Source of the DNA: Cordilura impudica
Lineage: Eukaryota > Arthropoda > Insecta > Diptera > Scathophagidae
Direction of reading: 5' to 3'
Length of the DNA stretch: 64,000 nucleotides
Assembly: GCA_963682025.1 (NCBI GenBank)
Contig: OY821519.1
Location: forward strand, 99,328,585-99,392,584
Positions 1 to 10,629 of the stretch are shown here, one piece after another (within the stretch, counting starts at the first letter, position 1; the number at the start of each line of letters is the position of its first letter). Both the position numbers and the translations under genes were made by a program. The notes below the pieces were generated by a model. It was not told where the DNA came from and ran no database searches. It saw nothing but the letters and a program-made list of their open reading frames with translations.

Positions 1-1892
1 TTTCATTGTAATTGGGCGTCTTTTAGCGCTTTTTAGGGTACTGCTTTAAGCTTTTTTTGCTTGAAAAAAAAAATGGGCTCGCTGCTTTAAACACGATTAC
101 ATCAACAATTTTGTTTCCTAGATTTTCATGATTTTTCCTTATTTGAAAACTGATTAAATTCTCTTCAATTTGAATTAAAGTGATTTTTGAAAATATGATT
201 TGAATTTCCTTTTTTTTTGCAAATTAAAGCGATTTTTGAAAATATGATTTGAATATTTTTTTTTTTGCAATGAGTATGATATTTTTAGTTCAATAATTGG
301 TTTTGGGTAGGAAAAATAAATGGAAACCAATTTCAGTGATATTCAAGACATTTTTTTTTAAATGAAAATCAGATGATTCACGAAATCGTGTACACAGTAG
401 GAGCAACTCCAATTCTGCTTATACAAAGGAATAAATTGGAGTAAGAAACATGGAACTCACGTAGAGTGTATACAGTTTCCAAAAGTTTGGAGAAACGTAT
501 TTCAAGTTTTAGGAGATAGTTTTTGTCTAATGATAACTTTGGCATCTTTCGAATTATCGAATTTTTGTCATGTTGCTTTTGTTGTCTTTTAATATTGACT
601 TGAGGAAAATAAAAAAAAAAAAATTTTCTGACGGTTCTAAATCGGCTGCTCCCGGCTATATGCATTTTATATAGCTAAAAAAAACTTGAGAAAAGCTAAC
701 AATAAAAATACCTGCTGAATAATATGTGTGTAAATGGTCGCAAGCAATAGTTGTTGTGAACTATATTTTTTAAGCTCGTATTCTTGCTCTTTTTATAAGA
801 ACATCTCTAATTTATTTTAAATTATATTCCCAAATTTCTTATGAATATTATAATGAGAACTTAATGAACAGCTCCCTTAAAAAAATACACATTTAGCCAA
901 AAAAAGAAAAAGGTTAACCGATAAAAATCTACATAAAAATCTGGACACATGCGTAATTATGTTAATTTTCCAAAATATCATTTCTACATTTTTCCATATA
1001 CGGCGGCTACCTAAAACCTGTCTACTAAATTGTTCGAAAACAATGAACTTAATGAATTATTAAGAGATGCCGCCTTTATTATTGGTTTTATTTTTATAGA
1101 TTTTGTTACAAAAAAAAAAAAAAAAATAAGTGTGAAATCTCAGGTAGTAGTTGCTTGTAGTATGATTTGATAGGTGACCCTTGTCTGGTATATATTATTT
1201 GTCCCTTGTGCTGGGAACGAACAATAAAGAAGAAAAAAAAAATAAACAAAAACACAATACAATATTGTCAACACTCCATACAGCATGAAAGTTTAAGCCC
1301 ATCTTTAAGCATATAATGATCATAAGCATAATGAAACAAGTGTATTTTGAGGGTTCGTGTAATACACAGAAATAATTTCGTATAAAAGAAACGACCTAAT
1401 GCTGTTTTTATGATTTAGCTGGCGCCAGCGGTAAAAATTTTTAATGTTTACTTACATATAGTTTTTTGAAGCCAATGTGTAAAGTGCTATTTACAAGGTT
1501 GTTCAAACATTCTTTTATTGGAAATTGTAAAAAAAAAAATATTAATCATACAAAGTATTTTTAATAATAAATAATATTTAAGCTGGTTAAAAAAAGATTA
1601 AAATTTTTTTTATATATAATGGAAATTAGAATAGCTTAAGGTGCGAAGAATTGATAACATTCAGTTCGAATTAACCCGATTTTAGTCTAACTTTTTTGAA
1701 AGTCAATAAATTGTAATAAAATGAATTATGTTTTGAATGCCTTACTGGCCAAATCGATTAACTACACTTTCGTTTTTTTTTTAATTTTAATGCGAAAGCG
1801 CTTGATTGACGTCTAACTTTTTTTATTTAAATCTGATTTCTCTTGTAATAAGGATTAATGCTATTAACACCACTTTTTTATGAAAGAACTTA
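1..1892. other. AT-rich non-coding DNA, presumed T-box gene intron
   Basis: No coding exon is recognisable on either strand. The stretch holds poly-A and poly-T runs and short AT-rich repeats. It lies downstream, in minus-strand sense, of the second T-box exon, and the next T-box exon was not found here. It is therefore inferred to be part of the long second intron. Confidence 0.4.
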
Positions 1893-2295
1893 TGCCGTTT
1901 TCTTTTCTGACAAAAAATGTCGCCCTTTTTTTGCTCTTTTTTTAAAAAAGTGTTTTTTTTATGTATTCTGAATTAAAAACAACCTTACCTTATGCATCAA
2001 ACGAAAGGTCTCAAAGTCGAGCCCTCGCAAATCACAATAAATTCCAGCCATTGACTTCTTTCAGGTCATAGTATGAGAATATTTCCCCATTGTTCCCATT
2101 TTTTGAATATTTTCACCCTATGACTTCCAAGAGGATAATAATCAAAAATTTTTTGCATTTAAGAACAGAGCACTTTGAGATCTTTCGATTGATATATAAT
2201 ATAAGGTTGCTCTCAATTCAGAATACATAAAAAAATACACTTTTCGAAAAAAGGGCAAAAAAGGGCGACATTTTTTGTCAGAAAAGAAAACGGCA
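1893..2295. mobile_element. Foldback MITE with TTA target duplication
   Basis: The whole 403 bp folds on itself. The left end TGCCGTTTTCTTTTCTGAC is matched by its reverse complement at the right end, and pairing continues to a centre near 2090. TTA lies directly outside both ends (1890-1892 and 2296-2298), a 3-bp target duplication typical of PIF/Harbinger-type elements. There is no coding capacity. Family assignment rests on duplication length only. Confidence 0.7.
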
Positions 2296-2654
2296 TTAGT
2301 TTGGAATATAAACCATTAGGCACTGACGATAAAATTTAAGAACAAAAATCAGAAAAATTAGCGATGCCAACTTAGCGCTTATCCTGCTAGATTTAGCGCC
2401 TTTTAAATACACAAAAAACGCATTTTTTCATTTAGTTCCTTTTTTTTTAAAAGCGCTAAAAGTGCATTTTTTAACAGCTTCCCCTCACATTAAAAATGTC
2501 AAAGAGACTTATAATTTTTTCTGTAATTCGTCAGTAAGACAAAAATCGTATAACAAGATATATAAGTTGATTATCAAGGATTCCGATATGTCAACCAGAT
2601 GGCTTATAGAAGAGCCATTAAATTCTGGATATGTGGCTTAAGTTGAAAACTCAT

Positions 2655-3405
2655 TATACCCTATACACTATGTGGTATGGTATGTATGCACTTTGTGCTG
2701 CTGTTTGTAACAACCAAAAATATTTGACCTAGACCCATCTTTTATTATACCGATCAACTCAGAATCACTTTTTGTCCGTCCGTCTGTGTGTCCATCTACA
2801 CCTTGTAATCAAACTATAGGTCGCAAATATGAATATATTTTGATGAAATTTAGTATGTAAGCTTCGATCAGCCAAAGAATGAATGCTATTGAAATTGGTG
2901 AAAATCGGTTCAAGTTCAGACCTAGTTCCCTTAAATCGACTTAAATTGTCATATGATCCAAATTATCATATAGATCTCGGTCAAATTGAGCCTGTGTATG
3001 TTTATTACATGCATTTATCAGTAGTGAAAAAACAAACCCTATAGGACAATTCTTAGTCATAGCCCCCATTTGAAACTAATTCCCGATCCTCACTTAAATC
3101 TATAAAAAATAACAAAAATATTCCACAGATTTTTCTCAAATTTGGTTTGTTTGTGTTTTTGCAAGAAATAAGTGACCCTACCAAGTATGGTCAGGATCGG
3201 TCCATGTTTCGATCTAGTCCCCATATAAATATAGCATCCGATATGAACCTTTTCATATCAGAAGGCAAAAATATTAATAATAATGCCATCCAAATTTGGT
3301 TTATACTTATTTTCTATATCTAATTAGTTGGACCTAAAAGATAGGGTCTCTAAACCATGGTATAGGGTATCGTATAGTCGGTCTAGATTTCTTACTTATT
3401 TTTTT
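2655..3405 (-). repeat. Family A dispersed repeat, near full length, inverted
   Basis: It runs from the 'TATACCCTATACAC' end through the GTCCGTCCGTCTG tract near 2775 to 'GTATCGTATAGTCGGTC'. Six other near-complete or partial copies of the same roughly 750-bp unit lie in the window. The GTCY tract fits dipteran mini-me/DINE-type repeats (established knowledge). It has no open reading frame of note. It sits in the presumed T-box intron. Confidence 0.8.
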
Positions 3406-3419
3406 TACTTTTTTTTGAT

Positions 3420-3670
3420 AGATGTAAGTGAAAAGCGGGAAGCAAATTTATATGGGGGTTATGACTAAGAATGGTCCTACAGGATTTATTTTTGAACTAC
3501 TGATTAAGGGGGTGTAATTAAAACACATCCATCGGGTTCATTTCTATTAGGCTTAGGGCACCGATTTTCACCAATTTCATCCTATTACTGACAAAAGCTA
3601 TGACAAATATAATTGTACATATTCGCGACTTCTAGATTGATTACACGATTTAAGTTTCGAATAGTTGCTG
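3420..3670 (+). repeat. Family A partial copy, direct orientation
   Basis: This fragment resembles the middle of the family A repeat: sequence like 'GGGGGTTATGACTAAGAATGG' followed by 'ACCGATTTTCACCAATTTC'. It abuts the inverted copy to its left and lacks both ends. It is more diverged than the 48.5-kb and 61.9-kb copies. Confidence 0.6.
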
Positions 3671-3960
3671 CATCCAAACCCACATTTAGCGCTCAATGAC
3701 TTTTTCATGTTTCCAAATTTAAAGAAATGGCTCGTCACAAAAATTACAGTCAAATGAGGAGGTCATCTCTATAGAACCTTACTAGGAGTAGGCTTAAACA
3801 AGTTGAAAAAACGCAGGATGATATGTGTCAAGCAAAAATATAAATAAATCGTTCGTTTAAAAATATAAATCGTTCCCCTCATTAAAAGATTTCAAAATTT
3901 AAAATGTTATAAAATATACTTTTTTTAACTGATTGCTTGATTTCCTTGATCAATATTATA

Positions 3961-4562
3961 CATATGGGGGATTTCATGTCAAGTGCACCAACTTTTGAAA
4001 CCGATATCTTCCGATCGGGATGAAATTTGCACCAATGTTAGTCCTATTGGATAGTAGTTTAGACACAATTTTTCAACAAGATCGGTCAAGATCTCTCTGA
4101 GTTAGAGGGGATCAAAATTTGACATTTTGGCCAAACAGGTGTTTTTTCTCATCCATGTAACTTATTACCTATTGTTCTTAGAAAATTTTCTCCCAAATAG
4201 TTTAGATAGCTATTTTTTCAATATTTCGGAAAAAAATACTTAAAAAAAAAAAATTTTTTTTAGACTTTTTTTTTTTGCTAAATTAAAGCATTTTTTGCCT
4301 TTTTTTTCAAAAAGGGCATTTTGTTTTTTTCTTTTTCATAAGAAAGCTTAGGATTTTTCCTTTAAGAGCTTTTTGGTCGCTTAGTGGGATGGGTGTGGGA
4401 TATCTATCAAAATAAATGTTTTGTAACTCAAGACAACGGTTTTTCAATTTTTCACAAATGCACTATTTTGAATTTTTTACTATTTGTGTGTAAAACCTTA
4501 CAAATAAAACTTTTACTGAGAAACTAGACAAATTAACCTTTTCGAAGGTATGTAACATACTT
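3961..4562 (+). repeat. Left terminal inverted repeat of the 2.7-kb transposon
   Basis: It matches the reverse complement of about 6066-6638 along almost its whole length, including TCAAGTGCACCAACTTTTG, the CCAAACAGGTGTTTTTTCTC block and the GACAACGGTTTTTCAATTT block. Differences are scattered substitutions, homopolymer length changes and a block of about 17 bp near 4070 that is missing from the right arm. Confidence 0.85.
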
Positions 4563-4582
4563 TCATAACATAACAGAAGAGA

Positions 4583-5776
4583 ATGGTTCTCTGTAACCTG
4601 AAAGAAAACATTGCGTTTTGGCAGGAAGCAGTGGAACTCACACAGTATGCGTTTGCATTTACCATGAAAATGTTAAACTATGTTGAAGGAAATCAACTTA
4701 AAGTATTTAACAGATGATTCGGCAGAAGATTTACACGATTACCGCGATTGCCTTAAATTGACTATGTGTCCCCTAATGTAACAACTTCTTGCCACTTAGG
4801 TGAATGTACCAATTACCCGAAAACCACATTCATCAAAGAAAATTTAATCAACTCTTTAGATCGAGAATATATAGAGGAGGTCAAATTCGATTCTTGGATT
4901 CAGACTGACAGATGCACATTGAAAACAATCATTTTAAATGTGGATGATTTTGTGGAAGAAATGTGTACAGGATTGCTAAACTTGAGAACCAATGACTTTT
5001 TAGTCAAAGAGCAATGGTCATTCTTCAAGGATTTGAAGATACATTTGAAGTCTGGTAAATTCGTTATTTCATATGATTTCGCAGAAAACTATAAATATGT
5101 TTTTCAGGATGCCAGACAAGCATTCCACTTCAATAACGACCAGGAAACTATATTCACAGTAGTTATTTACTACATGAAAGATGAAAAACTGGAACACAAA
5201 AGTATGGCAATCATATCCGACGATTTAAAACATGATACCGTTGCAGTTTATGAGTACCAGAAGATAATACTAAAATATCTAAAATCTAAATTTACAGTAA
5301 GGAAGGTGTACTACGTTTCGGACGGAGCTCGTCAACATTTTAAAAACAAAAGTAGCTTCGCAAATCTTATGGCTCATGAAAAAGATTTTGGAATGCCAGC
5401 TGAGTGGCATTTTCATCCTACTGGCAAAGGAGCATGTGATGCAATTGGAGCAAACCTTAAAAGAAATGCAGCGAAGTATAGCCTCCAGTGCTCTCATCAA
5501 GATCGCATCATAGATGCGACTGCTTTATTCCATTGGGCAAAGAATTATTGTAAAGAAATTAAAATAGTTTTTAGTAGCAAAGAGGATCATCAGGAAACAT
5601 TGAAAACACTGAAGAGCAGATTCGATGCTGCGGTAACAATCGATGGCACCGCCCACCGCGATTTCTTTCCAAAGACAACAAATAAACCAGCAGCGAAATC
5701 AACAGCTGAACCTAGTAACGCCAAGAAAGGATTGACAAAAAACGCAGTAAATAAAGGCGACAAAAAAGCTGGATGA
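4583..5776 (+). pseudogene. Decayed transposase-like gene of an unassigned eukaryotic family
   Basis: The main open stretch (4766-5776, about 336 codons) has a candidate zinc-binding start (CHLGEC), then the motif DFAENY about 105 codons in, a FTVVIYY strand, SDGARQHFKN, EWHFHPTGKG and GACDAIG. Spaced Asp residues in a beta-strand context look like an RNase H-type (DDD/E) catalytic core, which is an inference. The tail is Lys/Ala-rich. The first codon of this stretch is GTG, so it is not a real start. Upstream, 4583-4717 encodes MVLCNLKE, and 4680-4781 in another frame encodes LTDDSAEDLHDYRDCLKL, so the gene carries at least two frame breaks plus a likely internal deletion. I recall similar proteins in cnidarians and insects, but cannot name the superfamily. 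It sits between long inverted repeats, which supports a transposase role. Confidence 0.65.
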
Positions 5777-6065
5777 AAGACTGGGTATTTAAAAATTTAC
5801 AAAACTTAAATACTTCATCAGCTACAATAAATTAAGTATAAAAATAGTTATGATATAAATGGATCTAGTGCAATTAAGATTAAATTTTAATAAATTATTT
5901 ATCTTTCTATTTTTAATATTATTATTATTATACATTAATTTAATTATTATTAAAAATAAATAAAAAATAATAATTTTTCAACATTTCTATAGAAAAAAAG
6001 CGATTTTTTTCCTGAGGTTAACATATTCTGGGTATTACAGTATCGAGGGTATATAATTTTAGTTA

Positions 6066-6638
6066 GGTATGTTATATAACTTCGGAAAGTTTAGTTTGTC
6101 TAGTTTCTCAGTATAAGTTTTATTTGTAAGATTTTAGACACAAATAGGAAAAAATTCAAAATAGTGCATTTGTGAAAAATTGAAAAACCGTTGTCTTGAG
6201 TTACAAAACATTTATTTTGATAGATATCCCACTCCCATCCCACTAAGCGACCAAAAAGCTCTTAAAGGAAAAATCCTAAGCTTTCTTATGAAAAAGAAAA
6301 AAAATGCCCTTTTTGAAAAAAAAGGCAAAAAATGCTTTAATTTAGCAAAAAAAAGTCTACAATTTTTTTTTTAAGTATTTTTTTCCGAAATATTGAAGAA
6401 ATAGCTATCTAAACTATTTGGGAGAAAATTTTCTAAGAACAATAGGTAATAAGTTACATGGATGAGAAAAAACACCTGTTTGGCCAAAATGTCAAATTTT
6501 GATCTCCTCTAACTCAGAGAGATCTTGACCGAGTCTAAACTTCTATGCAATAGGACTAACCTTGGTGCAAATTTCATCCCGATCGGAAGACATCGGTTTC
6601 AAAAGTTGGTGCACTTGACATGAAACCCACCATATATG
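6066..6638 (-). repeat. Right terminal inverted repeat of the 2.7-kb transposon
   Basis: Reverse complement of the left arm, slightly shorter through small deletions. Short open frames inside it (for example near 6180-6374) are by-products of the repeat and have no separate coding meaning. Confidence 0.85.
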
Positions 6639-6675
6639 AAATATTTTGTTGGTAGGATATTGCTTACCCAATTTA

Positions 6676-7092
6676 AAACAAGTAATAACTTTATAGTTGG
6701 TCTAGGCCGATTATAACATGCGTTTAGAGACCCTATCTCTTAGATCCAACTAGACATAGAAAATAAGCCTAAACCAAATTGAGTGGCGTTGTTATTAATT
6801 TTTTTGCCTTCGGATTAGAAAAAGTTCATATCGGCTGCGATATTTATATGGGGACTAGGTCTAAAAATGGCCCGATCCTGACCATAAGTGGTAAGGTCAC
6901 TCATTTTTTGAAAAAAAATAAACAAACCAAATTTGAGAGAAATCTGTGCAATATTTTCGTATTTTGATAGATTTAAGTGGAGATCGCGAATAAGCTTCAT
7001 ATGGGGGCTATGACTAAGAATTGGCCTATAGATCAAATCATTAGCACAAAGTCATTATACCCTGACCACATTGTGGTATAGGGTATAAAAAA
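6676..7092 (+). repeat. Family A repeat, internally deleted
   Basis: It begins with the family's 'AACAAGTAATAAC' end and a degraded hairpin (GTTGGTCTAGGCCGAT), continues through the usual 'GCGTTTAGAGACCCTATCTCT' segment, and ends with 'CCACATTGTGGTATAGGG'. The middle, including the GTCY tract, is missing. It starts about 40 bp beyond the right end of the long-TIR transposon. Confidence 0.75.
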
Positions 7093-7552
7093 ATATTTCA
7101 AATGTTTTAAAAATTTGATATTTTGTGTTCTCACATAAAAAGAGAAACATCAAAAATTAATGGCGCCAAGAAATACTCGCTTGTGTTTTTCTTGAAGAAA
7201 ATCATAAATTATTTGCCACTAGGTATTTAATATTTGTTTAGGACACTAATATTCGAAAAGTAAATAATTTTTCCATAAACCTACATATAAATCAAATTTT
7301 CAAGTTACAATTAAATATTTGGAATTTAGAGTTTAGAATTTTGAAGAACTGGCGCCACCTAATATTTATGTAGGCCTTTTTCCTAATATTTACTTAGGAC
7401 CTGTTTGAGTATGTAGAAACTCAAATATATTCTAAAAACTCTGATAATGAGAAGACAACGAAATAACTACAAAAATATAAACTATAAATCGCCACTATAA
7501 TTTTATTACTTTTCGAATTGTTTATAATAACAAGAAAAATATCAAAACTTAC

Positions 7553-7914
7553 CTTCCACTTTTGGTGATAATCATTTCAGTGCCAATTTTATGAAATTGC
7601 TGCCACAAATCATTATTTTCCAATTTGGCCTCGACATTACCCGGTAAAGTAGGTCGAGGAGCAGGCATCATCATATGATGTGGTAAACCCACCGGCACCA
7701 TTTGAGGAAAAGGATCTTTATTAAAAAAAAAAAAAAAAACATATCATAAAATAATTAATTTCGAAAAAAAACGTTAAGCCGCCGGTAATTTTTTAAGCTT
7801 AAACAGAATTGTCTTAAACTTACCCGGTATACGCTGCATAATTTGTTGACGATATATCTCTTGGGCAATTTGTTGCTGCATACGATATTCCATTAATTCT
7901 TGTACATTAAACAT
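7553..7914 (-). CDS. T-box transcription factor, Dorsocross-like, 5' exons (partial gene)
   Basis: Minus-strand gene with exon 1 at 7914-7824 (ATG at 7914-7912), a 108-bp intron (GT at 7823, AG at 7717-7716) and exon 2 at 7715-7553, followed by a GTAAGT donor. Phases agree (91 nt, then 163 nt). Exon 1 starts [15 protein letters not shown], a Gln-rich helix. Exon 2 has a Pro/Met-rich linker, then [18 protein letters not shown] and [11 protein letters not shown], the first strands of the T-box DNA-binding domain. Among fly T-box genes, the short N-terminus and LWQQFH...GTEMIITK fit Dorsocross (Tbx6-like; amnioserosa and heart development) best; bifid, org-1 and midline are less likely. The rest of the T-box is not present between 7552 and 1, so the following intron exceeds 7.5 kb and the gene leaves the window. 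It would act as a nuclear sequence-specific regulator. The T-box assignment is strong; the paralogue is less certain. Confidence 0.82.
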
Positions 7915-8121
7915 TTTGTTGTTATTTTATTTTTTTTTTTGTTCAAACTGGTGTTAATTAAATTTGTTTTTAGTTAATTAAACACTTGATTATTTGTATT
8001 ATTTATATTTTCTTTTTTTGTAAATAAAACTGGTTTTTTATAATTTTGCCTAATTAGCTTTTAATAACACTTTATAATTAGTTATTTTTTTTATATGGGT
8101 TTGTTTACTTTAATTTCTTAA

Positions 8122-8156
8122 CGACCTTAACCACTCAACGTTTCTTTAACAACTGA
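8122..8156 (-). promoter_or_regulatory. Candidate core promoter (Inr plus DPE-like) of the T-box gene
   Basis: The minus strand reads TCAGTT at 8156-8151, a match to the arthropod initiator. Taking its A (8154) as +1, the bases at +28 to +32 are AGGTC (8127-8123), a 4-of-5 match to the downstream promoter element. The 5' leader would be about 240 nt. A TATA-like TTAAATA lies near -30 (8184-8178). In AT-rich DNA single motifs are weak; the exact Inr-to-DPE spacing is the main support. Confidence 0.3.
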
Positions 8157-8159
8157 TCG

Positions 8160-9130
8160 TTTAAAAATGTGCCTGATATTTAACTAGTTCTTAAGCTAAG
8201 CCTGTTTAACCGTACTCTATTAATAACACACTCTCTGTTACTCTTCTGATCTCTATGGCTCTTTCTACTTTTCTCAGTTTTAATTCTCTTGTCAAAAAAA
8301 CCAGTTTAATTTACCTGCTCTTTATTTTACAGCAAGATCAATATTACTTTTATGCTCTGTGGTTCTGGCTAGTTTGTGATTGGTCCGTTTGTATTTGTTT
8401 TTTTTTCTTAATGAATGCTCTTTTGTTTTGGGAAACTCCATTTTTAGATGAAAGAATTTTCATTGTTAAGTGCTATTAATAACGCTTAGGTTTAATGATT
8501 TTTCTCACTCTGCTTGCAGCTCTCTTGTGTAGATTTATTAAAACTGGTAGTTGTAGTGGTTGAAACTCCTCCCAGTGGTTATCACTTTTTACTCGTACTT
8601 AAGCTTTTCCTTAATTAAAAAGTGCTATTTTCTTCATCTTTTTTTTAGATTTTTTTCAACGATTTTCTTTGTGTGTTGTAATAAGAGTTTTTCTTCTATA
8701 TTTGGTTATGTTTTGTAATAATCTTTTATCTGGCCTGTTGGTTTTAACATGTTCCTTTTCTTATTTTTGTCTTTAGCTACATATTTTAGAATAGGCATCT
8801 GTTGTTTTATATGTTGCTGCTTTTGTTGGTTTCCGTTTTATTGGTATTTATTTTTTGAAAAATGCCTTTAAACAATTGTTTTTGGCGGCTGCATTTAATT
8901 GTTTTTTTGTTTGGCTGCTCTTAGCCATATATTTACTTTGTTGTTCTACCTTTTTATAAAGGCAGGTGCATCATATATTAACATGTACATATGTATACTT
9001 ATAAGTATATTGTTGTTGTCAATCATAAATGTTTTTTACTTACATAAAAGATCAACACCTTTCATTAAATTTGAAATTTATTGAAATATAAATTCATTAG
9101 TTAAGAATAATTTATATAGTTTTCGCATAC
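8160..9130. other. Upstream flank of the T-box gene
   Basis: This stretch is T-rich with no recognised transposon or coding exon, which contrasts with the repeat-dense DNA on both sides. It could hold regulatory DNA for the T-box gene (inference from position only). Open frames here are low-complexity. Confidence 0.3.
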
Positions 9131-9138
9131 ATTCTATT

Positions 9139-10340
9139 TTGAATCCTTTCCGCCATTTAAAAATGTTATATGTTATTCACTACACTTGCGACGCAGGCCT
9201 ATACCCACAGAAGTGGCTTAAATCAACATTTAGTACTATACCGAAAAAGAACAATACAAGGAAGTGGAATGAATATAGACTGATTAGCTTAATGTGCCAT
9301 GTGCTAGAAAAATATACAAGGGAATATACACCAAATGCGAAGTAGCTTTGGGAGAACCACAATTTTGCGTAAAGAAAGATATCTTCCTCTGCTTTATAGG
9401 TTATGAGAAAGCCTTCGATACTGCTGAACATGACAAGTTTATAGAATCTTTAACATCCATTGGAATTGAAGAGAAGGAAAAACGATGTATAAAAAATCCC
9501 TACTAGAACCAGTCAGCACGAATTGAAATCAATAGTGAACTCACTGAAGAAATTGCCATCTTAAAAGGAGTAAGGCATGGTGTTATTCTATCGCCCTTGC
9601 TTTTCAACGTATAGTCAGAGAAAATATACCGAGAATCAATTGAAGGAGAAAGAATAGGAGTAAAAGAAAACGGAATATTTAGCAATAACATACGATAAGC
9701 TGACGACACCACGTTATTGGCAAGCACTATAACTGGCCTACAGAAGCTGCTGGACAAACTTTCCTGTGTAAGTGCCTGAGACTCAACATTAAAAAGACAA
9801 ATTACTTGGTTATCAGCAGGAATCATTTACAGTATAGGACGATACTAAAAATAAGAAACACGGACATTGAACGAGTGAAAAACTTTAAATATCTTGGAGT
9901 TTTGATAAATGATCAATGGGACGCATCAAAGGAAATAAGATATCACATAGAGATGGCGAGAGATGCATTTTTTAAATACAGCAAGCTAATAACCAGCCAT
10001 GATATTAATCTTACAACAAAGTGAGGGTTTATCAAGTGCTATATGTCGTCTGTCTTATTATATGCGGTGCGTCACAAATAGTGCAGTACTGAAGAGAATG
10101 ATCCTGGTTCGACAACTAATTAACGCTAACAAGAAGAAAAAATTTCGTATATGGGACACATAATGAGCAACGATAAATATAAATTTCTTCAAAAAATTCT
10201 CAAAGGTAAAATTGAAGAAAAACGTGCGAGTGGCGGAAGAGTGCTTTCCTGGTTGAAAAATATTTAAAAATGGACAGTTTATCATGATGAACAATATATT
10301 CTAAATACTGCCAAAAATATAGAGCTGATTAATTACTAAA
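9139..10340 (+). pseudogene. Non-LTR retrotransposon reverse transcriptase pseudogene (RTE-like)
   Basis: Fragments in several frames give PKKNNTRKWNEYRLISLM (start of the RT domain), AFDTAEHDKFIESLTSIG, an ILKGV-R-GVILSPLLFNV block, NNIR-stop-ADDTT at about 9690-9715 (the catalytic YADD box, with its Tyr codon now TAA), FKYLGVLINDQWDASKEIR, and a C-terminal SNDKYKFLQKILKGKIE at about 10160-10215. The order matches an endonuclease-reverse transcriptase of RTE/CR1-like type. The endonuclease end is absent, so this is a 5'-truncated copy with several frameshifts and stops. The 3' flank ending near 10710 may be its UTR, interrupted by the MITE at 10381-10624. Confidence 0.8.
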
Positions 10341-10380
10341 GTGCTACAAATATATTAAATTTTATAATTTTTAAAAATTT

Positions 10381-10624
10381 ATATGAGGAGGTCCATAAAA
10401 AACGCAAATTTTACACCAGAACAATTTTTGGAAAAACGAATACATTTAATTAAAGTCAGTAGGATATATATTGGAATTATTTAATTTTTATCTAAATCAT
10501 TATTTTTGATATGTTTTATAACAATGGTCACATAGATTTCAATATGTAGAATCGGATTTAGTCAAAAAAAAAAAAAAAAAACAAAAAACTTAAAAATTGC
10601 GTTTTGTTTTGAACCTCCTCATAT
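10381..10624. mobile_element. MITE with ATATGAGGAGGT inverted ends
   Basis: The left end ATATGAGGAGGTCCATAAAA pairs with the right end, whose reverse complement is ATATGAGGAGGTTCAAAAC. The pairing continues through a conserved AACGCAA block. It is 244 bp with no coding capacity. AT or TA lies at both borders, so the target duplication could be TA, but the ends are self-complementary and the exact border is uncertain. It probably sits in the 3' region of the RT pseudogene. Confidence 0.65.
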
Positions 10625-10629
10625 GTTAC

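Larger units (their letters stand above)
3958..6639 (+). mobile_element. DNA transposon with about 600-bp terminal inverted repeats, unassigned superfamily
   Basis: Two long inverted repeats (about 3961-4562 and 6066-6638) flank a decayed transposase gene and an AT-rich 3' region with an AATAAA at about 5826. The arms look more than 90% identical by eye, so insertion was fairly recent, although the gene is already frameshifted. The termini read CATATGGGGGATTTCATG and, reverse complemented, CATATATGGTGGGTTTCATG. AATATT lies just outside both ends (3952-3957 and 6640-6645) and is a candidate target duplication, but the AT-rich context makes this weak. The element lies in the presumed T-box intron. 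Confidence 0.75.

Noticed and set aside
4766..4768. Start codon of the 336-codon frame
   Set aside because: The codon is GTG and an in-frame TAA lies at 4754-4756; homologous sequence continues upstream in other frames, so this is a frameshift border, not a start.
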